Positions 43,538-53,000 of a stretch of DNA of 64,000 nt are shown here, in pieces. The notes under the pieces were generated by a model, which saw nothing but the letters and a program-made list of their open reading frames with translations, was not told the DNA's origin and searched no databases. The position numbers and the translations under genes are program-made. Source of the stretch: Paenibacillus radicis (ex Gao et al. 2016). Lineage in GTDB: Bacteria > Bacillota > Bacilli > Paenibacillales > Paenibacillaceae. The stretch covers positions 248,001-312,000 of the forward strand of contig NZ_BMHY01000004.1 of NCBI RefSeq assembly GCF_014641555.1, read 5' to 3'. Position 1 is the first letter of the stretch. Each line of letters begins with the position of its first letter.

Positions 43538-44446
43538 CTATTCCTCTGCTTCTTTAACTGTTTTTGCGATTGAAATAAAATCACGAATGTAGCTCTCCAG
43601 AACACCTCTATCATGGGAGCAAAGCACAATATTGTTCGTAATCCGAACATCAATGACATCCACTATAGCTAATTCTCCCCGTTCGATGAATGGACTGGCC
43701 ACCAGAGAAGATACAAAGCTGACGCCATAACCGGCGACTACAGCCTGAATGATTTCATTAATGCCATTAAATTGCAGTTCAATTTTGGGCAGTCTGACAG
43801 CTTGAAGGTCGCACACCTCTATGAGCTTCTTTCGGGTCGCACTGCCTTCCTCCCGCATAATAAACGGTTCTTTCACCATGTCTTCCAAAGAAATTTGCCT
43901 GTTGGCATACTTATGATTCGGCGCAACCACAAATTTGAATTCGTTTTGATACAACTCCATAAAGTGGAGGTGAGGTTCGTTATGATTGGTAATCTCGCTA
44001 CTCCCAAAGATCGCGATATCTGACTCGTAATTCGTCAATTTTTCAAGAGCTGCTTGTGAATTCACGGTTGTAATTTCCACTTCTACTTGCGGATACCTTT
44101 GTTTGAATAGGGAAGCCCACTTGGGGATTAGAAAGCTGGTCGCCAGATAATTTCCAGAGATGCGAAGCTTACCCTGCGGATGCTTATGATAATCCTCAAT
44201 CATTGATTCGATTTGCTCTTCGAGGAGAAACAGCTTTTCAGTTGGTTTTAACAGCTTTTGACCAAAAGGGGTCAGAACTAAGCTTCTTCCTTTTTTCTCA
44301 AATAAGATGATGTTGTATTGCTTTTCAAAATTGCGAATTTGGGCAGAGATTGCAGGCTGACTAATGTTCAGTCTCTTGGATGCCTCGGTAACGCTCCCGG
44401 TAAGAGCAACGTTATAGAACAGCATCAAAGCATGCAGATTGATCAT
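43538..44446 (-). CDS. LysR-family regulator
   Basis: About 302 residues. The N-terminal helix-turn-helix is FYNVALTGSVTEASKRLNISQPAISAQIRNFEKQYNIILFEKKGRSLVLTPFG. The periplasmic-binding-like effector domain (GKLRISGNYLATSFLIPKW to the C-terminus) is complete. ATG 44446 fits AGAAGGTG better than GTG 44458, which overlaps that site. It is divergent from the phosphatase gene at 44557. Its own target may be that gene, in the usual LysR manner. Confidence 0.92.
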   Translation of the reverse strand: MINLHALMLFYNVALTGSVTEASKRLNISQPAISAQIRNFEKQYNIILFEKKGRSLVLTPFGQKLLKPTEKLFLLEEQIESMIEDYHKHPQGKLRISGNYLATSFLIPKWASLFKQRYPQVEVEITTVNSQAALEKLTNYESDIAIFGSSEITNHNEPHLHFMELYQNEFKFVVAPNHKYANRQISLEDMVKEPFIMREEGSATRKKLIEVCDLQAVRLPKIELQFNGINEIIQAVVAGYGVSFVSSLVASPFIERGELAIVDVIDVRITNNIVLCSHDRGVLESYIRDFISIAKTVKEAEE

Positions 44447-44556
44447 CAATTCAATCACCTTCTATATATTTTATTGATATATAATATAAAACTTATATTT
44501 TTATATTATACATTGCGGCCGTATACTTCAATTACATAAAAAAGGAGGGTAACAGG

Positions 44557-45171
44557 ATGACAGCTACTACCATCTATTTCGTTAGACATGGCCAGACTCA
44601 GTGGAACTTGGAACAGAAAATGCAGGGTCATATGGATTCACCATTGACACCAGAAGGAAGACGACAGGCTGCCCGACTGGGTGATCGCTTACAGATGGTT
44701 AAGTTTGATGCGATTTATTCGAGTCCTAGTCCAAGAGCGTTAACAACGGCTCAGATTATTTCTGGAAGCACAGCAGATAACATCATGAAGTTAGATGAAC
44801 TGAAGGAGATTCACATGGGGGTATGGGAGGGACAAAGTGCACCCGCCATACAGAATGAGCATAGTGGGGAATGGGAGCATTTTTTCAAAGCCCCTCATTT
44901 ATACCGTCCAACAGGACAGGGAGAGACCTTTTCGGAGCTGCTGGATCGGACGATAACAGCTGTGGAAAAAATTCTGCAGGACTGTAAAGGAGAAACCGTT
45001 CTGGTCGTAAGCCACCGTATGACTTTAAAAACGTTAATGAACCACTACTCGGGAATGCAGTTGAGTGATATGGGGGATTTGCCGGATGTTCCTTCCGCGA
45101 GCTTAAGCAAAATTGTGTTTCATCATTCAGAACCAACCATTGAGTTGTATGGGGACAGCTCTCATTATTAA
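44557..45171 (+). CDS. histidine phosphatase (phosphoglycerate-mutase-like, PhoE/GpmB type)
   Basis: 204 residues. FVRHGQTQWNLEQKMQGHMDSPLTPEGRRQA carries the catalytic RHG; YSSPSPRALTTAQII and the second His in VLVVSHRMTLKTLM complete the site. These enzymes hydrolyse phosphate esters with broad range. AAGGAGG is 7 or so bases before ATG 44557. Divergent from a LysR gene. Confidence 0.92.
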   Translation: MTATTIYFVRHGQTQWNLEQKMQGHMDSPLTPEGRRQAARLGDRLQMVKFDAIYSSPSPRALTTAQIISGSTADNIMKLDELKEIHMGVWEGQSAPAIQNEHSGEWEHFFKAPHLYRPTGQGETFSELLDRTITAVEKILQDCKGETVLVVSHRMTLKTLMNHYSGMQLSDMGDLPDVPSASLSKIVFHHSEPTIELYGDSSHY

Positions 45172-45210
45172 GCGATAGCAGAAGCAATACTATATAGCTT
45201 TGGATCTGAT

Positions 45211-45237
45211 AGAGGGGCGCAAAGCCTCTCTTTTTTT
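45211..45237 (+). terminator. Rho-independent terminator
   Basis: AGAGG pairs with CCTCT around GGCGCAAAG, then seven T. Confidence 0.65.
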
Positions 45238-45326
45238 GCTTTTTTCGAAAGTGATGAATAACGACATCGTATTTTATGGTACATTTTACATGTGAAACTA
45301 TAAAATGCATGGGAGGGATTAGTTGT

Positions 45327-45734
45327 ATGGAAGTATGGGTTCCATATGAGAAGGTTAGAAATCACCCTCCTGATTTTAGAATAAGATATCGAATTCATTC
45401 AGAAGAAGAGGGCGGAAGAAAAAATCCTGTGTTTCAAGGCTTGCGTTGTGATTTTGCATATGACTTAGACGACATCAGCGAAACGAGCATATTCGCCATT
45501 CATCCTGAATTTGAAGATGGATACGGAAACATTATTCTCGATAGAAATCTTCCGGTGCCTAAACAAGGTACTGCGAACATGTGGATACTAATCCCCGAGA
45601 TGAGACGGGAAGTACATATACATCGAATTAATGTGGGTGTCGTTGGTTATTTTATGGAAGGCCCAAGAAGAGTGGGGCAGGTTGAGGTAATTGAAATTAT
45701 TGGTTTGAACACGAATGCGGAGACGTTAAGGTGA
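45327..45734 (+). CDS. conserved protein with an EF-Tu-domain-like beta-barrel tail
   Basis: 135 residues: MEVWVPYEKVRNHPPDFRIRY at the start, then QGLRCDFAYDLDDISETSIFAIHPEFEDGYGN and a C-terminal RINVGVVGYFMEGPRRVGQVEVIEIIGLNTN. The last part resembles the barrel segments of elongation-factor-Tu-like proteins annotated in other Bacillales. No GTPase domain is present. GGGAGGG is 9 bases before ATG 45327. The role is unknown. Confidence 0.7.
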   Translation: MEVWVPYEKVRNHPPDFRIRYRIHSEEEGGRKNPVFQGLRCDFAYDLDDISETSIFAIHPEFEDGYGNIILDRNLPVPKQGTANMWILIPEMRREVHIHRINVGVVGYFMEGPRRVGQVEVIEIIGLNTNAETLR

Positions 45735-45863
45735 AGACTGTCTTTTGCATACAACAGATGAAACAATTTATGTTAATTGGAATGGATGCTATTTATCACG
45801 AACACTGTCATTTCAAAGATGAATCATATGAAATAAGCAAGTTAGAGGAGTGTAGTCTAGTCC

Positions 45864-46466
45864 ATGAAAACAATAGGTCTAATCGGTGGAATGAGCTGGG
45901 AGTCATCGTTGCTTTATTACCAAATCATCAATCAGCGTGTGAAAGAAAAGCTGGGAGGACATCATTCTGCAAAGAGTCTTATGTATTCAGTAGATTTCGA
46001 TGAAATCAAAACGCTTCAACACCAAGGGAAATGGGATGAAGCTACAGAAATGATGATTGATTCGGCACGTCGACTGCAAGCGGGCGGGGCTGATTTTATC
46101 ATTATATGTACCAATACGATGCACAAGATGGCAAAAGAAGTGCAGGAATCGACCGAGATACCGTTGCTTCATATTGCCGACCCAACAGCAAATGCTATTG
46201 TGAAGGATGGAATTAGAAAAGTGGCGCTGCTGGGCACAGCTTTTACGATGGAGCAAGATTTTTACAAGGGCAGACTTGTTGAAAGGTTTGGACTTGAGGT
46301 TATAGTTCCTGACGAAACGGATCGAATGATCATCCATGACATCATTTATAAGGAGCTTTGTCTTGGAATCATTAATGATGAATCCAAACAAACTTATTTA
46401 AATATCATTAATAAGCTTAGTCAACAGGGAGCAGAGGCTATCATTCTTGGATGCACCGAGATCTAG
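45864..46466 (+). CDS. aspartate/glutamate racemase family protein, 3'-truncated
   Basis: 200 residues. GLIGGMSWESSLLYYQIIN and ADFIIICTNTMHKMA give the first catalytic Cys (CTN), and AEAIILGCTEI the second. The normal protein goes on for some 25-30 residues (about 230 in all); here a TAG stop follows GCTEI immediately. Both Cys are kept but the C-terminal helix that packs on the site is lost. The DNA after the break is the truncated serine hydrolase on the other strand. GAGGAG precedes ATG 45864. Confidence 0.85.
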   Translation: MKTIGLIGGMSWESSLLYYQIINQRVKEKLGGHHSAKSLMYSVDFDEIKTLQHQGKWDEATEMMIDSARRLQAGGADFIIICTNTMHKMAKEVQESTEIPLLHIADPTANAIVKDGIRKVALLGTAFTMEQDFYKGRLVERFGLEVIVPDETDRMIIHDIIYKELCLGIINDESKQTYLNIINKLSQQGAEAIILGCTEI

Positions 46467-47253
46467 GCTTATCCTGAATCCACCAATAGAAACCATTCCT
46501 CGGCAATGTATCATCAAGATTTATGGGGCTCTGATTAATTACAGCTTGTTCTAAAACTTCTTTTGGAACAAGCTGTCTGCCGTTAATGAACCCTCGGTTC
46601 AGGTGAAAGTAGCCCCACAAAGCCAATTCACGAGCACTTACAAAAAGATTCGTTTCTCCGCCTTGTTCCCCAGCATATTCCTCATTTAACCATAACAAAT
46701 TCTCTTCTTTATTCTTGCACCAGCCTGTATCTATGAAATTACATGGTTTGAAAACATATTGCTTCATAACTTCGGAAAGAGGTGCATTATATATCTTGCG
46801 TATCAATCGGATAAGCATATTAGTTCCTACGTTGTTATACGTCCAGCCCGTTCCCGGCTGGAAAAGCTTTTCGTGATCATTTTTAAGTCCATGAGTATGC
46901 GTTAATAAATGTCTGATTCTAACTCCTTTCACTGCATCCAGGTTCAAATCATCCAAGTAATCGGAAATGTAATCATCTATGCTGGAAAGCTTATTTTGGT
47001 ATAATGCTAGGCTAATCGCAAATCCAATATAGGACTTTCGTACAGAAGCGACATTAAAACGAGTTGAAGGTATTACTGGTTGTAACATTGAATTAGATTC
47101 ATAAGAGCCAAAATAGTTTTCAGAGACGATCGTGTCATGATGAATAATGAATGTAGCGGCCGCTGAACATGAAATCTGGTTTTTTATTTTAACTACATAC
47201 TCATTAAGTTCCCTATATTTATCGCTATTTGTCTTTTCTAATTGTATCCACAT
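46441..47253 (-). CDS. serine hydrolase / beta-lactamase class C-like protein, 3'-truncated
   Basis: 270 residues. The SxxK motif is NVASVRKSYIG, the YxN motif is TYNNVGTN, and ETNLFVSARELALWGYFHLNRGFINGRQLVP is the usual mid-region. Sequence is normal up to NGFYWWIQDKP, after which the frame runs into the racemase gene (RSRCIQE, stop). The final 60 or so residues with the HxG/KTG motif are missing, so it is probably inactive. It starts at 47253 and would have been convergent with the racemase gene before the deletion. Confidence 0.85.
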   Translation of the reverse strand: MWIQLEKTNSDKYRELNEYVVKIKNQISCSAAATFIIHHDTIVSENYFGSYESNSMLQPVIPSTRFNVASVRKSYIGFAISLALYQNKLSSIDDYISDYLDDLNLDAVKGVRIRHLLTHTHGLKNDHEKLFQPGTGWTYNNVGTNMLIRLIRKIYNAPLSEVMKQYVFKPCNFIDTGWCKNKEENLLWLNEEYAGEQGGETNLFVSARELALWGYFHLNRGFINGRQLVPKEVLEQAVINQSPINLDDTLPRNGFYWWIQDKPRSRCIQE

Positions 47254-47389
47254 TATTTCATTTCACCCCTGATTGTTTATCGATTATTACCCACAAAAAT
47301 GATATCATTTTCTGGAAGAAATGGTCAAACAGTGAAAACGGGCGTTCGTTTTTTTTGTCCATGCAATAAATAAAGGAGTGATTCATTTC

Positions 47390-48040
47390 GTGCTAAACAG
47401 CAGAATAATAATTGTTGATGGTATGCCGGGTTCAGGTAAGTCAACAACAGCGGAGTTCATTTCAGAAAAACTAAACGCTATGAATTTTGACCATACACTC
47501 TTCCTTGAAACAAGCCCCAATAACCCGTTATTTATAAACACACCAGCTATTGTCTCTTTAAGTACGGATGATGAGGCCGATGAATTTACGACTAAGGTTA
47601 CTGCTCGATATGCTGATTTTGTTGAAAGGTATAAAGAACAGCAAACAGTAATTATTATAGAGAGCCTAATCTATCAAGGCATTCTAAGTGTCGCACTTTT
47701 CAAAGGTATGCAAGAAAACAAAGTCAAGGCACTTGCAAAACGTATCATAGAGATTTTGAAAGAGGGCATGAGCCCAGAAGTTGTTTTTTATTTTCAAGAG
47801 GATGCTGAAAAAAATTGGAGAAGAATATGTGAGGTTCGTGGACCAGAGTTTGCTAAAATTTGTGGTTTACATACCGATGAAGATTTTAAAAGAGCTGCTC
47901 AAGGCTGGTCTTATACCCAAGATATTTTTTGTGAATTACTAAATGAATGGAATATCCCTTCAAAAATAATTAGAAACAGCGATTATTCTTGGGATGAATA
48001 TTACAAAGGAATAAGTAATTTTTTGCGTCTTGAGAAATAA
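47390..48040 (+). CDS. thymidylate-kinase-like P-loop protein
   Basis: About 216 residues. Walker A is IIIVDGMPGSGKSTTAEFI; IIIESLIYQGILSVAL is the central strand; EVRGPEFAKICGLHTD and WSYTQDIFCELLNEW follow. Proteins like this resemble dTMP-kinase relatives and predicted ATP-dependent kinases of unknown substrate. GTG 47390 is placed 11 bases after GGAG; GTG 47378 overlaps it. Confidence 0.78.
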   Translation: MLNSRIIIVDGMPGSGKSTTAEFISEKLNAMNFDHTLFLETSPNNPLFINTPAIVSLSTDDEADEFTTKVTARYADFVERYKEQQTVIIIESLIYQGILSVALFKGMQENKVKALAKRIIEILKEGMSPEVVFYFQEDAEKNWRRICEVRGPEFAKICGLHTDEDFKRAAQGWSYTQDIFCELLNEWNIPSKIIRNSDYSWDEYYKGISNFLRLEK

Positions 48041-48100
48041 GCTTAGAAAATTTGGAGAAACAACTAAACAAGGTGGTGGTTCCTTTAATCAACCTAAGGA

Positions 48101-48484
48101 ATGTTGTCTGAATGTATGTGGGCAGATGAAGCAAGAGTTCATGCCGAGCTAATTAAGTATCTAGAAGATGACACTAGAGAACTTTTTGGCAGGTTCTTAA
48201 ATGGTGAGCTAGTGGGATTAATTGGGCTTATACTCGGCACAAAGGGAGAAGTAGAGGTAAAGCACATAGCTATAAAGCCAAATTATCGCGGTAAAGGTAT
48301 TGGAAGACTGTTGATACATGACTATATGAAAACCAAAGATATAGTTAAAATAAAAGCTGAAACGGATAAAGATGCTGTGGGGTTCTACAGCAAGCTTGGT
48401 TTCTCGATAATGAGCTTAGGGGAAAAATATCCTGGCGTAGAGCGATTCGAATGTACGTTATTGCGACATAAAGAATTGAGCTAA
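48101..48484 (+). CDS. GNAT-family acetyltransferase, perhaps 5'-truncated
   Basis: 127 residues. VEVKHIAIKPNYRGKGIGRLLIHDYM is the acetyl-CoA loop and KIKAETDKDAVGFYSKLGFSIMSLGEKYPGVERFECT the C-terminal strand. The usual first strand and helix are replaced by MLSECMWADEARVHAELIKYL from TTG 48101, with no clear ribosome site, while another frame just upstream reads PLINLRNVV. A frameshift near the 5' end is possible. Confidence 0.72.
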   Translation: MLSECMWADEARVHAELIKYLEDDTRELFGRFLNGELVGLIGLILGTKGEVEVKHIAIKPNYRGKGIGRLLIHDYMKTKDIVKIKAETDKDAVGFYSKLGFSIMSLGEKYPGVERFECTLLRHKELS

Positions 48485-48495
48485 AGGATCTTAAG

Positions 48496-48537
48496 AAATA
48501 AAGGCAGCCGGTCATAACGATCGGGTGCCTTTATTTT
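48496..48537 (+). terminator. Rho-independent terminator
   Basis: AAATAAAGGCA (48496-48506) pairs with TGCCTTTATTT (48526-48536), with an inner GGTC/GATC stem. Confidence 0.85.
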
Positions 48538-48632
48538 ATTTAATGATCTTCATTTTCTTTCCCAATGTCATCTCGATCTATGTCTTATGTTAAGCTATTT
48601 CTACTCATTGCTTGAAGAAAGGGAGGATAACA

Positions 48633-48944
48633 ATGGATAAGACAAGTCAAATTACGCATGATTTTAAAAGAAATCAGGATGTGCTTGCGGCCATCGGAAA
48701 TGAGACACGCCAATCGATATTGATTGCTCTGGCTCAACAGAGCTTAGGCATGCGAGTAGGGGAAATTGAACGGCTTACCCATTTGTCTCGTCCTGCTATA
48801 TCTCATCACCTTAGAGTACTAAAGGATGCCGGCATCGTTGGCGTTCAAAGAGAAGGCACAAAAAACTATTATCGGCTAAATGCTAAAAACGCAATGCTGG
48901 ATTTACGAGGCCTGATTGATCAGGTTTTGCTGCTATGCGACTAA
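48633..48944 (+). CDS. ArsR-family repressor
   Basis: 103 residues. VLAAIGNETRQSILIALAQQ, then LTHLSRPAISHHLRVLKDAGIVGVQREGTKNYYRLN. No metal-site cysteines. AAAGGGAGG precedes ATG 48633. The aldo/keto reductase starts 34 bases after it and is probably co-regulated. Confidence 0.9.
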   Translation: MDKTSQITHDFKRNQDVLAAIGNETRQSILIALAQQSLGMRVGEIERLTHLSRPAISHHLRVLKDAGIVGVQREGTKNYYRLNAKNAMLDLRGLIDQVLLLCD

Positions 48945-48978
48945 AACGCATGAATCCTAAGTTCAAAGGAGAATACAA

Positions 48979-49839
48979 ATGCGTCCGTACTTTGAGATAG
49001 TTAATGGCGTTAAAATTCCTCGAGTGGGGTTTGGTGTCTATAAAATCAAACAAGATCAAAACTTTGACAAAACCATAATTGAAGCGATTCAAGCCGGATA
49101 TCGTCATTTTGATACGGCTCGTATTTACGGCAATGAAGAAGCATTAGGCAATGTAATACGTAATAGTGGTATTGCTAGAGAAGAATTTTTTCTAACCTCT
49201 AAAGTGTGGACAACTGATTTGGGGTACGAAGAAACATTACGGGCTTTTGAGAAGAGCTGCAGGAAACTGAATACAAGCTATCTTGATATGTATTTGATTC
49301 ATTTTGCCGGTCCCCGTTTTATTGAATCTTGGAAGGCAATAGAGAAATTATATACGGAAGGCAAAATAAAAGTGATTGGTACAGCCAACTTTGAGATCGA
49401 GCATTTCGAGCAATTAAAGAAGCAGACAAAGATAATGCCGATGATTAACCAAATTGAGACACATCCCGGATTTCAACAGCAAAAGCTGCGTGAATATATG
49501 TCGCAGCATCAAATTTTGCATGAAGCATGGGGGCCATTGGGGCAGGGGAACAAGTCTTTGCTTGAAAATGAGACGCTACAAAAGATTGCAAACCGCCATC
49601 AGAAGACGGTTGGGCAAATTATTTTACGCTGGCATTTACATCGTGACACCATCGTCATACCGAAATCTTCGAATCCCCGACGGATTAAGGAAAATATAGA
49701 TGTATTTGTTTTTAGTTTGAGCGAAGAGGAGATGGGGCAAATCGCTGCATTAGACAGTGGAAAAAGATATGCTGTAAATCCAAAAGGATTTCAAATCAAT
49801 CCGATTTATGTAGGACTAACAAAGCTATTCTTAAAGTAG
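48979..49839 (+). CDS. aldo/keto reductase
   Basis: 286 residues. IPRVGFGVYKIKQDQNFDKTIIEAIQAGYRHFDTARIYGNEEALG (catalytic Asp, Tyr), VWTTDLGYEETLRAF with Lys nearby (FFLTSKVW), LDMYLIHFAGPRF (His), and IVIPKSSNPRRIKENIDVF for NADPH. It reduces aldehydes and ketones; B. subtilis YvgN/YtbE-like. It follows an ArsR gene in one operon. A diverged copy of its last 14 codons lies at 53586-53636. Confidence 0.93.
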   Translation: MRPYFEIVNGVKIPRVGFGVYKIKQDQNFDKTIIEAIQAGYRHFDTARIYGNEEALGNVIRNSGIAREEFFLTSKVWTTDLGYEETLRAFEKSCRKLNTSYLDMYLIHFAGPRFIESWKAIEKLYTEGKIKVIGTANFEIEHFEQLKKQTKIMPMINQIETHPGFQQQKLREYMSQHQILHEAWGPLGQGNKSLLENETLQKIANRHQKTVGQIILRWHLHRDTIVIPKSSNPRRIKENIDVFVFSLSEEEMGQIAALDSGKRYAVNPKGFQINPIYVGLTKLFLK

Positions 49840-49881
49840 TACAGATTGCCTTAGTAGAGCGAGACGATCTCATTGCATAAA

Positions 49882-49934
49882 ACGACAAGAAAACAGACAA
49901 AGGGCAGCGAAAACGCTGTCCTTTTTTGTCGTTC
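49882..49934. terminator. Rho-independent terminator
   Basis: AAAGGGCAGCG pairs with CGCTGTCCTTT (one mismatch) within a longer outer stem ACGACA...TGTCGT. Confidence 0.8.
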
Positions 49935-50018
49935 GAGCGATATAATAAAATAGGAATATCGTGGGATTCCTAGTAGAATGATGTGCTAGAGACGGTTAAT
50001 AAATGGAGTGATTCGTGC

Positions 50019-53000
50019 GTGGCGAAAGGTATGGCAACAACAAGAGGTCTTGATCAAATGCTGATTGAAATCGGACTTGATGAACTAACAGTTGCAGGCA
50101 TCGTACAATACATCGAAGGGGCGGGAAATGTGCCGACTGGGTTGCCGTCAATCACATTCCGGAACCATGATCGGGACGGTATCGGGCGAATCTGGACTCA
50201 TTTTCGAAAGCTTCATATAAAGGGTATTGAACCGGAACAAATAGGAAAAATGCTGACTGTTATGCTCCATATTGGCAGAAAATCATTTCTTGAAGCCAGC
50301 TGTGGATATGTAGAGGATGTCCTTTGGCGAAGAGGATGCTTAACGATGGTAAGCAGTTACGATATTCCGCTGGAAATCGTATGGGAATGGTTTCTTGAGC
50401 ATCACGAATTATCGAAGCGCTTGGAAGAACACCGAATCACTTTTCTCGATCAAGTCGCGCGAATAGAACCGGCATTAATGCAAAATCAAGCACAGCAATT
50501 AAGCAGCTTCGATGAATTAATCATAGCAGTCACCCTTTCGAAGGCGGGGCAATTAAGCTCCGATACAGCAAACCGTTTTGAGCAGGCGTTCATCCAATGC
50601 ATTGAGCGTGAGCTTCAATTGGATCATCAAACGTCATCACTCGCTATTTCAATTCTGCATGCGATACTCAGTGATGCTGATAGTGCCGCAATCAAATTGC
50701 TCATGAAAGAAGTGAAATGGGGCTACATCGATCGCGATCGATGGTTACATAAGGCGGTCTATTTGGCTGGGGTAACAGAATCGTACACCCCTTTTTCAGA
50801 GTCGTTCATCCGTTTTCTCATCTTGTGGGATCTTTCATTCTTCTACACGGTCTACTCCGCAGCCATTCCGGAAAGGTATGAAGAACGACGTCTGCGGATT
50901 TCCGAGTATTATGAGCGATACGGTTTTCCGCGAGAGGTTTATATTAGCGAGCTATCAAATCATTACGATCATCAAGATCTGCTTCGAGCTGAACTACTCA
51001 GAGATCGAGCTTGCTATGAACGAGCAATCTTGCGCTCTTCCAAACTTGAGACGCTGCATCTCTGCCAAATACTTTGGGAAATCGACGATGAACATCCTTA
51101 TTTGAAACATATGGAGGAGCAATTTCTGTTTAAGATAGAGGAAATCTTGCAAACCGAGCAATTAACAGCAGAGGAATTGCATCTGAATATGGCCTATTTT
51201 CGGGGAGATCAGCTCTCCTCTGAATTGAAAGAGATATGGAGTGGTTATAAAAAGAATGGCTTGTCATTCCGCGGTTTGTACATCGCTCAACATCTATTGC
51301 AACATTCTTTTCTCTTTAACCGTGTCATCTGTTTTCTTGCGCATACGGATGAAGATACGTTAATAATTTTGTGTAGGAGGTCCTTGGAGCCGCAGATGCT
51401 GCCCTACAGCTTCTTCGTCGAGGCTTATACGCAAGAGGGCGGAGCGATGCAGGATCTGATGCCTTATATCGTTAATACGGCTCAAATTGAACGTGCTCAT
51501 ATCGATGAGATGGCTTGGTACCAGCTTACGTTAGCTTATGTTGAAGAGAACATGGCTGAACTCAGCAGCTATTTCATTGCTTATTTGCATACGCAAGTGA
51601 ACACGCCTCAAGCAAAATCTTTCGTTCTTACTCTGCTCATGACGCATGACGTACAGAGGCACGCCGGAATTGTTATTCCTTATTTAGCGGACGACAGCAA
51701 ACTGGTTAGGAACAAAGCGGTTGTACTTTTGTCGTCCAGCACAGATCAGGCAGAAGCCATCCTGCCGCTGCTTGCCCATAAGAAACCAGCCGTTCGCGAG
51801 AGCGTCGTACGTCTGCTGAGTCAATGGGATAGCGAAATGGTCAGAGAAGAGCTGCAAGCGTTGTATAAGCGTGAGAAGAACGCCAAAATCAAAGAACTGA
51901 TAGCCAATGCACTGCAAGATCAGCTGGGAATACCCTTTCAAGACGAACGGTCAGTTTCTGCCGAAATTAATACTGTTCATCTAAACTGGCTTGAGCACGA
52001 GACGCTCCCCCGGATACGATTACGAGCATCTAATGAGCTTGTCGACGAAACAGTAACGTATGCAATCTTGAATGCCTATGCTGTTCAAGAGGAAATCAAT
52101 CGCAACTGGAAGGCTATGGAGCTAGCCGCCCCGCTAAGAGCAGAGGATCTGTCTATGCTGGCCGACGAAGTGCTGCAGCGGTGGCTTGGCAAGGGAGCGC
52201 CTGCGAATAGAAAGTGGGTAATGGCCTTCGCGGCCGCATTCGGCGATGAGCGTGTCGTACTTGCACTTCAAGCACGTATCCTGGCATGGCCGCTCGAATC
52301 GCGCAGCGCAATCGCATGTGAAGCCGTGAAGGCACTGCTGTTGTCTCCGTTAGATTCGGCGCTGCTGTTTATTGATCAAATCTCACGCAAATTCAAATTC
52401 AATCAGGTGAAGCAAGCGGCTGTCGCTGCATTCAGCCAAGCAGCAGGGATAGCAGGCATCACTACAGAGGAGCTCGCAGACCGGGTTGTTCCACACTTGG
52501 GATTTGATGCAAAAGGGTGCCGAACCCTCGATTACGGTTCAAGACAGTTCACGCTGCAATTGATGCTGAATCAAGAAATTCGCATGACAGACGGAAGCGG
52601 TAAGATCTACAAAACTTTGCCCGCTCCCGCTGCTGCGGACGATGTGGACTTGGCTGCGGCAGCTTTAATGGAAGCTAAGCAACTGAAGAAACAACTCAAA
52701 TCCGTCGTAGAGTCTGTTAAAAATCGGTTAGAGCAGTCTTTTGCAACGAGAAGACGTTGGACTTACGTCGCCTGGCACAAGCTGTTCGTGGACAATCCGG
52801 TTATGCATGTTTTTGCATCAGGACTCGTATGGGGCGTGTATGTGGACGAAGTGGTTACAGCCACATTTAGAGTTACAGAAGACGTCAGCTTCACTTCTGA
52901 GGACGGAAATAAGGTTGTTTTATCGGAGGGAGATTTCATCGCTTTGATCCATCCTCTGGAACTGGAAGAGGGTGCAAGAAAGCGATGGATTCAACAGCTT

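Noticed and set aside
45731-46003. 90-residue open frame overlapping the racemase start
   Set aside because: It has no ribosome site of its own, and its second half is a shadow of the racemase gene.
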